Source: Pelargonium tetragonum
Lineage: Eukaryota > Streptophyta > Magnoliopsida > Geraniales > Geraniaceae
Length of the DNA stretch: 64,000 nt
Direction of reading: 5' to 3'
Assembly: GCA_036897445.1 (NCBI GenBank)
Contig: JAYMTL010000015.1
Coordinates: forward strand, 1 to 64,000
The stretch's first letter is position 1. The number at the start of each line of letters is the position of its first letter. The translations under genes and the position numbers were made by a program. Shown here piece after piece: positions 53,769-62,284 of the stretch. The notes under the pieces are model-generated. The model searched no databases. It had not been told where the DNA came from and worked only from the letters and a program-made list of their open reading frames with translations.

Positions 53769-56700
53769 ATTTACTGCTTATCTTATAGATATAGGCTCTA
53801 GGTATCCTCTTGTTTATTTGTGAAAATCGTTAACAAGATAAAATAATTATTCACAAAAAAACTAGTCCTCGGGGTTTTGCCGGGCTTTTCTTTCCAAATC
53901 TAGGGTGCACGGATTTTCCTACCTTAAACCCTTTTGGTTAAGCACTCATACGACTACGCTATTTAAAATAAAAACTAAATTAACAATTTAACAAAAGAAA
54001 GATTTGCGGGGCTCATTTATACTCTACTTTAGTAGGAAAGAATACGGGTTTAAAAACACGTAAAGCTCCCTACCTCATATCTAGAAATTTCTTACTACAA
54101 GGAACAGATCAAATCCTTTTTCAAAGGGGGTGAACCCAGAAATAGAAATCGCAAGGTCTTTTGGGAAGTATACTCTTGTACCCTATTCAATCATAGAAGC
54201 TCCTGTCAACATCTAGAGGACTCTCGGGTTTATCCAATTCCACCTTCAGTAAACTACTGCGCTGAAAGGTACACGCGAAAAGTATGCTTTCAAGAGGCGT
54301 TTCTTAGAATTCTTCTACCAAGAGCGCTCTAGATAAAGTTTTTCTAATTATATGCAGCACAGCCCTAAGAGTTAGAAATGTTGTTGCTTATAATCCTGAA
54401 TAAACTAAAAGGACTTCGTAGTTGCTTTAGGTTATAAAATGAGTATAAGGGATCCTCAATTTCTTTCTATAAAAAAAGGCTTCTCCCTTAAAGTTCTAGC
54501 AACTCCTTAACTATCTACCCAAGTAAATTGTGAAACCTTACAAAAAACTTGGAAATTCCTGCGGTTAATGGGTGATGAAGACATTCTAAGCTAAATATTA
54601 TATTGGGTACAAGCAGTTCCTTCTTTAGTTTTTTATTTTGAAACTCTTAGGAATTTAAGATATACCCGAAGAGATAAAACTGCTTAAGAAAACCCTTCTT
54701 CTAAAAACGGAATCCTATGGGCCTAAGGATTCGATCCCGCATAATAGCATAATATAAGAGTTTATACTTTAAAAGTGCAAGACTTCTCTTCTTATAATCT
54801 TATAAATTGTTACCCAGTTTTGATGCCTGCTATATCTAACTAGAGTACCATACCCCCTCGTTTTTTAACTTACTGCGCTTAATCAAATTTTAGAATAGGA
54901 CCCTCTTTTTATAAACTGTCTTGATGTGTACTAAAGTCAAAGTCTTGTCTAACAAGTTTAAAATAAAAGGAGATAGATACTCGCGCTCTTACCTTTTAAA
55001 TAACTTTGTAGATGGAATTATAGATTACGGAAGTAATCCCGTGTAGTGTAACAAGGGGCTATCTGTAATAAGTCATCCAAGGTACACAGCTCCCATAGAT
55101 ACTCTAAGTTCCAGGGTTTGAATTGGATTCCTAGACGTACAGTAGGGATAAAATCCGAGTTTCTACTTTTTGTTCTTATTCTAGTAGCTCCTAAAAGTTT
55201 ATCGCTCTATTTATTTGAATTTTCTAAAAGAGTCTCCCTTTACTGAAACTTCTAATTCAAATAAAAGGCTATCCCTTAATATACACGACTATTCTAAGAC
55301 CAAGCCCCTTGCCCGGATCCCGGGACTTTTTTTATAAGGGGTGCTCCCAACCGAAAACGGGTACCCTTCGGCTTACTAACGCTATCTTTTTGAATTAGAC
55401 TACTTACTAAGGGAATCTTTTGTCTATTATACATAAAAATTTATAAGTTTCCAAAATCCTTAGAGATAACGAATACAAATGAAATAGAATCTTGCCAAAG
55501 TAATTTTATCATTTTGGGTACCAAGTAACTACCCTTTTTTTTACCTAATTATCATTTTTAATATATTATTTTCGAATTGCTTTAGGGTTAGAGAGAAATA
55601 AAGAATCAATAAGAGAATACCAGCCAGGCTAAGTCTTTCCTACAAAAGGAACTACTTGCTAACAGAGAATATAGTTAAAGGGAATCCTAACACCGGCAGC
55701 GTCGAGAAGAAGATACAATAGCCCGTAGGAATGGAATACAGCTCGTAAGAAAGGGGTTATATAGCTACGATACGGGGTCTAACTACAAGGAAGAGTATCA
55801 TTAAGAAAGAGAGAAGTCAACAAAGCAAATTAAGCATAAAAGCTAAAATTTCTTGACAAAGGGCTTTCTCTGCAATTATTTATATAACATACAAGGAATT
55901 CTACTGCTAGGGTAGGGGATTTGTGTGCTTTTTATCTTGCCCGGCAAGGTATACTAAATTATACTAACAATTACACCCGAGTTCTTAGACCAAGAATCAT
56001 TGCAGTAAAGGGCAGGCATTATTTATATAGAATCTCGATGCTCAAGAAAGTGGCAAAAGTGCTTTTGGTAAAGTCAAATTGAAATCTATAGTGCAATTCC
56101 CGAGAAACGTAAGAAACCTTATATCAAATTTCAAGACAATGGAGTAGAGCTACTAAGCTAAGCCCAAAGGGTTTGCTATATCATAGCCAGCCTTTTCAAG
56201 TGCAATATTACAAAAAGGCAGCTTATAACTTTTAATTGTTTAAAGTATACCCGGGGCTGTACCATATCTAAGAAAGCTATACCAGAAAGCCCTTTTTGGA
56301 TCTACTTTCCAGAAACTTTCAGAGCGCGCCCTGTCTTTAAGTATACTGAAAACTAAAATGAATTGTAGAGAACTCCCTGTCGAAAAACTTTTATTATATA
56401 CGCCTTCACTCTTCTTTGATCTAAGCCTTAAAAAAGAAAGGCATTCGAGGGATAAAACTAAATCTGTTTAAAGTATTTCAAGAAAACTTTCTAAAGGAGC
56501 CCGAAGTTGTATAGGGCAGTGTCAAAACGGGCCTTTCGGGGTTTTGTTTATGGAATCTAAAACAAGGGTATATAAATGCCGAGGCCCCTGTAAAGGAGAA
56601 AGATAAGAGAAGCGTAGGGATTTTCTTTGTAAAGTCTTCTTCAACCAGTTCAGAGCAATAGAAAAAAGGTAGAAATAGTCTTCCCTATCGGCCTAAAGGA

Positions 56701-58321
56701 ACTTTAGTTAAGTAATATAGGGTACCCTTCGTTCCTGAGTTTGAGATCGAAATTCTTTTCTTTTTGTCATAATATACCTCGTCAGTGCTGATTAAATGAA
56801 ACAGAATTACTTGTTCTTAGTAATGCAAATATTATCTTTTTATTCAATCCTATACAGGCAGCTGCTAGTATAATTTTATTGATACTTAATTTATAATATG
56901 TTATAGAAGCCTAAAAAAGAAAAGCAAAAGACCTTTAATGCACTTTTCTAAGGAGCCCTCTCTTATTAATATTAACTAGCTTTATTACTATGCTTTTTAT
57001 TGAGACTAAAGACTTCCAAGTACTGGAATACTATAAATTCATCGTACGGGGTCTAATGAGTTTTTTGAATATGTAAACCGGATCAACCACAAATTATTCT
57101 GATTCTGTCTTTACAATCGGAAGGCTCCTCTAAAAAATGTCTCGTAATGTATCCCTGTGCTTTGCGATTTACCCCCGGAATAGGAAAACCCAGATTAATA
57201 TAAAAAAGTACTCCAAAAGCCGCCGCCTACTAATGATTACTTAAAATTAGCTTTAATAGAAACTTACAGAGCTAAATAAGGTATAGAAGTGGGAAAACAA
57301 GGATCGCTACCTTAACTATTTATTTTCCTATTGGTTTTGGAGTAGAGGAGCTAACTTCCAGGAGATCCCCGAGGAATAAGAATCCCTCTTTAATTATATA
57401 CCCCAGCCCTAAACCTAAAAAGTTTCTAAAATTGCACTCCTTGTTATGCTCCTAAGGACCTTCGAATTGCGCGTTTTCATTTTTGGAACAGTAGACCCTA
57501 AAGAAAAGAGTCCGACTACTGCGAAGACTTTACACCTATCTAAACCGACAGATTCCCGTACTATCCTAGTGGTAAGACTTATAAAGGGGCTTCGAGTAAT
57601 ACCCCGACCTTACCGCAAGCTAGCAAAAAGGATGTAGGGGAGCCTTCAATTCTTTACCAAACCAATAAAAAATGCAAAAATTTCCATCTCTATTAAGAGC
57701 CTTTTTTTTACTCGAGTTACTCCTTGAGCTTATAAGGAATCTCATACAAGAATCCCCTAAGATAAAGAGTTCTGCATTCACTAAAAACTACAATAGTCTA
57801 AAGATAAGGATGAAGTAGAGTACTAAGAATTTGGAATCATAAAAAGCAGGTCCCCGATTTACTCTTTTAGGTAACCCTGACCGGAACTACTTATGTATTA
57901 AATGAAAATCAAAATTTAAATATGCTGCTTATGATATTCCTATATTTCGCAAACTTAAGGCAAGGGCGTGCCCTAGGGTTCTAATACCTATGTCAAAAAG
58001 ATTAGGAGCTCCCTTTCTATACTGAATCCCAAAGAAGTAGAAGCAAGTTTTACCCGATTCTAGAATGAGAGTCTTTCTATACTAAATAAGATAGGGAGTT
58101 CCTTAATAAGGGGGTGCTTCTGAACATCTACGTTTTGTACTGATAAATAAGGAATCTTACTAGATCTAAAACCCTTAACTTATTTATACTTGAGCGTCTC
58201 TACTAAAAAGCGAATTACCACCAGTTGCGGGCACAAAATCCGCTAGAAAGCTTGTCTGAATATAGGAGAAAAGTTGACTATTTAGTTCTTATAAAACAAG
58301 CAAAAGCAGTACCCTAATTTT
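53769..58321. other. Gene-free stretch
   Basis: No gene seen. The longest frame is 63 codons (57446-57637, plus), unrecognised. The 13-nt inverted repeat CCCGGATCCCGGG lies at 55312-55324. Confidence 0.6.
55312..55324. repeat. GC-rich 13-nt inverted repeat
   Basis: CCCGG and CCGGG arms flank ATC. It is the most GC-rich short palindrome in the window and stands out against the AT-rich background. Confidence 0.75.
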
Positions 58322-58381
58322 ATGGGCAGAGCGCGCGTATATTTAAATTCAATGTCATAGGTTCCAGTCGAGCGATACCTA
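58322..58381 (+). pseudogene. trnK-like relic (3' part)
   Basis: GGCAGAGCGC, a TTTAA in the anticodon-loop position, CAATG, AGGTTC and a terminal ATACCTA lie in the same order and nearly the same spacing (one extra base) as in the trnK gene at 15518-15590, including the exact ten-base GGCAGAGCGC and the seven-base end ATACCTA. No 5' acceptor arm pairs with its 3' end and the anticodon stem is not formed. It may be a decayed duplicate of that trnK, or a relic of another tRNA. Confidence 0.35.
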
Positions 58382-59396
58382 ATGTTAGATGTTAGAACCG
58401 ACTTAACTCCTACATCGATTTTTTGAAATCCTGTTATAGTCTTTTCTATTTTTTTGTTTTAGAGTTGCTACTAAGAGTCCTTTTTATAGCACCGTACCTA
58501 AGTTACAAAGCAGTTTTAAAATATAGTAAATATTCTTAGTTTGAACCTATATATTTCCCTACAAGGTTCTTCCGTTAAGCATATAATAGGGTCCTTTGGG
58601 AGGCTTTAACAACTTCAGGTTATAGGATAGGAATGGGTGGGCTCCTAATACTTTACCGAATAGTTATAAGGTTTACCTTTTAGATGAAAGCACAAAATAA
58701 GGGGGCAACCTTAAAAAGGAAGCTTTTTAGTCATCAACTAGATTAGGGGGTAGCCGAGGAAAGTTTAAGATTTTAAATAAAGACCCTTTTCTATTAGCAA
58801 AACCCTATCAAAGCGAATCACAAAGACATACTTAGAACTAAAGTCTAGGCAGTTTTAGTATATAGAGTCTTTTGGGAGTTTCTAATCTACTTTCCGAAAT
58901 AGCTTTTTAAAAAAGGAACGTAAAGGGTTGCAGCTTAAGATCTTAAGATTAAGAAGACGGAGCTTAATTCTAATTCTAAATTAAAAAAGAAAAAGATTTT
59001 CGTATAAAATCAAGGTTAGAACAAGGTCTATAAAAACGCACCAGGTTCTGATCCTGCGCAGTACTTTCAAAATTATTCAATTTTATTCCTTCTAGTTATT
59101 ACTAACAGAATATCCTTCGATGGAGCCTTCTAAGGGACTCCATCCGCTTTCCATAACATAAGGGTTTGCTACTTAAATTTATATGCGATATCATTTATAA
59201 AATGACCTAAGTATAGTTTCACTTCGAAGTACGTTAAGGCTAAAGTTTCCTCTGTAGAGTTTTTTAGTATACCTTTTTATTTTATGACAGAGTTTATTCC
59301 ATTATCTATCTATGCTTTAGAAATTTCTTAGGGCATTCTTTTATTGAAAGCGGTGTTAACATGAGGTAACTTAGTGTAACTAAAATATCCATGCCA
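58382..59396. other. Gene-free stretch
   Basis: No gene, long frame or clear repeat recognised between the trnK-like relic and the left direct repeat of the 59.4 kb island. Confidence 0.55.
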
Positions 59397-59476
59397 GAGC
59401 TTAAAGAACTCTTATTATAAACTGACACATTAGCGCACGATTATTATATTGAGTACAATAAGCATAGTTTGCTTAC
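59397..59476. repeat. Left degenerate direct repeat of the 59.4-60.4 kb island
   Basis: Words GAGCTT, CTCTT, AACTGACA (59420), TATTGAGT (+27), ATAAGC (+38) and GCTTAC (+51) occur in this order. The right copy at 60321-60397 has the same words with AACTGACA at 60336 and offsets +26, +37 and +56. Six collinear words are far beyond chance. This copy is more AT-rich than the right one. Similarity may continue past GCTTAC to a GAACCT word in both copies. Confidence 0.65.
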
Positions 59477-60320
59477 GGCGCTTTTCACAACAAGCAAGGG
59501 ATACTGAGAAGAACCTGACACTGAAGACTAAGGTACGGCTCTAGGAATTCTGCTCACTCTCATCTTCATTCAATGTATCTCGATCGGCAAGGGCTCAGGC
59601 AGGAGGAGACTCTAGATTCGAGTGTTATATGCTTTCACTGAGACTGGTGGCGAAGCAGACTCAGGCAAGTGGACTTGGGGCGCTAAGGGCTACCAAAACG
59701 AATGAATCAGATAGGGGGTCTTGTCATTCTTATCAAGAGTTGGCTAATCTCTTCATAGGAATTTCCACGACAACAAAAAAGAAAGAACAAAATAGAGAAA
59801 CAAAGAATAGAAACAAAACAAGAGAAAGAAAAAGAAAGAACAAAATAGAGAAACAAAGAATAGAAACAAAACAAGAGAAAGAAAAAGATAGAATAAGAAT
59901 AGGTAGAACAAGTCACAGAGAAGAATAGGATATAGAGTCGAATTGGAGTCAGAAACCTAGGAATCAAACGACTGACGAGAAAATGGAGCTAAAGGGATAC
60001 ATGAATTAGGAACATCAAATAGAATGAATAGAGGCTGGTGGCAGAGATTCCTTGTTGCACTTAGGAACTGGAGGACTCGTTTTGAGACTCTAAGGATCAG
60101 AGTCTGGATCTAAACAAAAGGGCTGAAGAGTGAGTAGGACTCTGACTCAGGACAAAGGCTGATAGATCTATTGACTCTGTGATCTGAAACTCTGATTCGT
60201 GTGAAGGAGAGAATGGAAGATAGGATCAGTAGTTCTTTCTCTTATAGGTGGTCCTATCAGAGTCAGTCACATAATAGAGAGGCTTCAGAGAGTGGGAGAT
60301 TAGGAAAGAATAGGAGGCAA
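59477..60320. other. Purine-rich, higher-GC island, no recognised gene
   Basis: The segment between the direct repeats differs sharply from the rest: purine-rich on the plus strand, higher GC by eye, few TpA, and many GACTC/CTCTG-type words (for example throughout 60070-60260). It contains a perfect 53-bp tandem duplication at 59781-59886. A 99-codon frame (59629-59928, plus) crosses the tandem, but the 53-bp unit is not a multiple of three, so the two copies are read in different frames, and its lysine/arginine/glutamate-rich end simply reflects AAAGA-type DNA; an 86-codon frame lies on the opposite strand (59707-59967). I do not call either a gene. Likely a relatively recent insertion from another source; unidentified. 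Confidence 0.5.
59781..59886. repeat. 53-bp tandem repeat, two perfect copies
   Basis: Copies at 59781-59833 and 59834-59886 are identical. The unit is purine-rich, beginning GAAAGAACAAAATAGAG and ending GAGAAAGAAAAA. Perfect identity suggests a recent duplication or homogenisation. Confidence 0.9.
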
Positions 60321-60397
60321 GAGCTTGTCTCTTGGAACTGACAATTTGCACACCATTTTTGTATTGAGTCAGATAAGCGATTGGCTAGTTCGCTTAC
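60321..60397. repeat. Right degenerate direct repeat of the 59.4-60.4 kb island
   Basis: It carries the same ordered words as the left copy: GAGCTT at 60321, CTCTT, AACTGACA at 60336-60343, TATTGAGT at 60362-60369, ATAAGC at 60373-60378 and GCTTAC at 60392-60397. The two copies lie about 916-921 bases apart in the same orientation. A tRNA-like relic on the minus strand starts about 25 bases further on. Confidence 0.65.
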
Positions 60398-60420
60398 ATT
60401 GTGCTTCAGTCTTCATCTTA

Positions 60421-60470
60421 CAAAGGAACTTGAACCTACGACTTCTCTTTCAAATGAGCTGCGAATTACC
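60421..60470 (-). pseudogene. tRNA-like relic (D-arm to T-loop)
   Basis: Read on the minus strand, GGTAATTC is followed at exactly canonical spacing (1+5+7+5+5+5) by GTAGG and the T-loop TTCAAGT (plus-strand 60428-60434). The anticodon-loop position reads CATTTGA and lacks T33. The T-stem 3' arm TCCTT and the anticodon stem pair poorly, and no acceptor arm matches. It is a decayed tRNA or a chance match; it lies just outside the right direct repeat of the island. Confidence 0.3.
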
Positions 60471-61850
60471 AAACGTAAACCCCATTGAATGAGGGCCTTA
60501 CTCTTTTATAGCTTTCTTACTCAAAACAAATATCTTCTTAAGACCTAAACCTGCCTTGCTTGATAGCTGGACCATCTTTCTTGAGAAATCCTGAAGCTTA
60601 AGTTTTATTAACTTATAAGGGTCCTAACAGAAAGACGAGTTAGAAATTAGTTAGAGATCCGCTACCTCTGCTCTAAAAACTTCATAAAAATTCAACATAT
60701 TAATACAAAAGCGGGAACCCGCATTTTACTTTTATTTAATTACAAGCAAAACGAGCTCTTTATATTCTAGTAGTTTATTCTTTTCTCTTAATTTAACTAT
60801 TACATTTAAAAGATTTTTGTACAACTGTCTCCGGAGGGACCCTACTTAATGACTACCAAAAGAAATTCTTACTTAATAAGGGCCTTCCTCCTGTTCCCTG
60901 TTCAACTCGCTATAAGAGGATAAAACCCTTTTGGGATAGAGATACGTCCTTTTTCCCGACTGCAGCAGCGCGGAGGAAAGGTAATGTAGGAAGTCTTCTA
61001 GATAAACATGGATACTCCTCTTCTTCTTGCCAACTTTCATACTCTTATCCATACTTAGTTTCTTAAGGGGCCTACTAACTAGACCTCTAGAGCCCCTGTT
61101 TTACTCGCTAAACTTTCTGCCCTTGATTACTTGGTATCTGCTTACTTTTTCTTATAAGTTTTTTATTACCTCTACCTGCAAGGTTACTTGTCCTATGGGT
61201 CTTCTTGTTAGCTACCCCTTTGACTTCGGGCTTATGGGTATTCCTACTTTGGGTCCTAATTGCCCTATAACCTTGACTTAGTCTACCTGTTGTCCCTATC
61301 TTACTTAGAAGTGTAGAGCTTTTACCTAGCTAGTATATATTCTTAATAGTTTAGTGGTTCTAGTTTAATAGGTTAAGGTTAGATAAGAGTTTATTAGAAA
61401 AACGGAAGTATAGATAGTACCTACTTACGTTATAACCACCAACCGCAACTGCTTTAGTTTCTTATTGTAAAGGATAAACTTTATAGTGTAAAGACTCTTG
61501 AAACTTAGTACAAACATATCTGGATTCATTAGAACAAAAAGAAACCCTTTTGTTTTGTTAAGCCTTCCCTAGGAATTCCAAGTATTCCAGGATCTGTTAG
61601 GAGTTCTTACTTCCCTTTAGATTTTTTTAAGTAAATATTCCTAAATTGATAAAAGTCTATTTTTCCATTTTTTATGTCTTATTTATTCTTAGTCTTTTCT
61701 GTAACTAAAAACCCTCCTAAGCAGCACTGTCTATTGGATTCTTGTGCCTATGTAGCCTATACGATGTCTTTTATACTTTTTTATCGATATTAGTATTCCT
61801 ATAGCCTCGATTTATTATAACTTAGTTAGGGGATAGAGCGTAATAGGTCT
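60471..61850. other. Gene-free stretch with a pyrimidine-rich patch
   Basis: No supported gene. An 84-codon frame (61027-61281, plus, TTG start) would be leucine- and phenylalanine-rich and hydrophobic. It sits in a pyrimidine-rich patch that yields such residues automatically, lacks a ribosome-binding site and is unrecognised. The complement is purine-rich, as for the patch near 26.3 kb. Confidence 0.5.
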
Positions 61851-61900
61851 TGTTGTTTAAGGTATATTCCTCTTCTTGTTATTACTGACAGGGGTGACGT
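61851..61900. repeat. Short dispersed repeat TGTTGTTTAA...TTACTGACA, copy 2
   Basis: TGTTGTTTAA at 61851-61860 and TTACTGACAGGGG from 61882 repeat the pair seen at 50827 and 50865. A third TTACTGACAC...GGGG lies 145 bases downstream at 62027. Confidence 0.4.
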
Positions 61901-62020
61901 CTCGTGAAGGTAGGGGCAGTTATCCTTACCGACAAAGAACATTAGCGAGGGAGTTTAATGTATTAAATAGTTACAGATAAACCAAAAAACTTCTTTTTAT
62001 TTTTAAAGGAGATTCCTCCA

Positions 62021-62056
62021 TTTGGAGTTACTGACACCAGGGGTTAAAGCCTTGGA
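62021..62056. repeat. Short dispersed repeat, copy 3 (second half only)
   Basis: TTACTGACACCAGGGGTT from 62027 matches TTACTGACACGGGG at 50865. The TGTTGTTTAA word is absent upstream, so this copy is partial. Confidence 0.35.
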
Positions 62057-62238
62057 GATATAGATTATACGCACTTACACAAGAGGAACACCAACAAAAA
62101 TTTCTTCTTATTCGCTTTCTTATTCCTTTTTTATTGATATTGACTTACTTTCTACTCTACTTCTTGAGGGGAGTACTCTTCTTATAAGTCTTCATAGATC
62201 CTGTTTCTTACGAGCTAGACAAAAAGCCCTATGTCTGG

Positions 62239-62284
62239 ATACCTGTAGCTTTAATTAGTAGACCCCGCCTTTTTATTATTATTA
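62239..62284. repeat. Degenerate pyrimidine-rich dispersed repeat, copy D
   Basis: ATACCTGTAG at 62239-62248 matches copy B; TAGACCCCGCCTTTTTATTATT-type sequence from 62259 matches the end of copy C. It therefore bridges the two other copies. Unidentified family. Confidence 0.4.

Noticed and set aside
59525-59550. Group II intron domain V-like word (GGTACGGCTCT)
   Set aside because: The pairing 5' strand (GAGCCG-type) and the rest of domain V are missing upstream.
59629-59928. 99-codon frame (plus) and the 86-codon frame opposite it
   Set aside because: They cross the 53-bp tandem, whose length is not a multiple of three. The residues (K/R/E-rich, or F/L/S-rich on the other strand) only mirror AAAGA repeats.
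61027-61281. 84-codon hydrophobic frame (plus, TTG start)
   Set aside because: It looks membrane-like, but pyrimidine-rich DNA gives Leu/Phe/Ser-rich frames automatically. No start signal, family or neighbour supports it.
50827-62056. Reading the TGTTG...TGACA words as retroelement ends
   Set aside because: Only short words are shared; no long terminal repeats, internal domains or second boundary can be shown.
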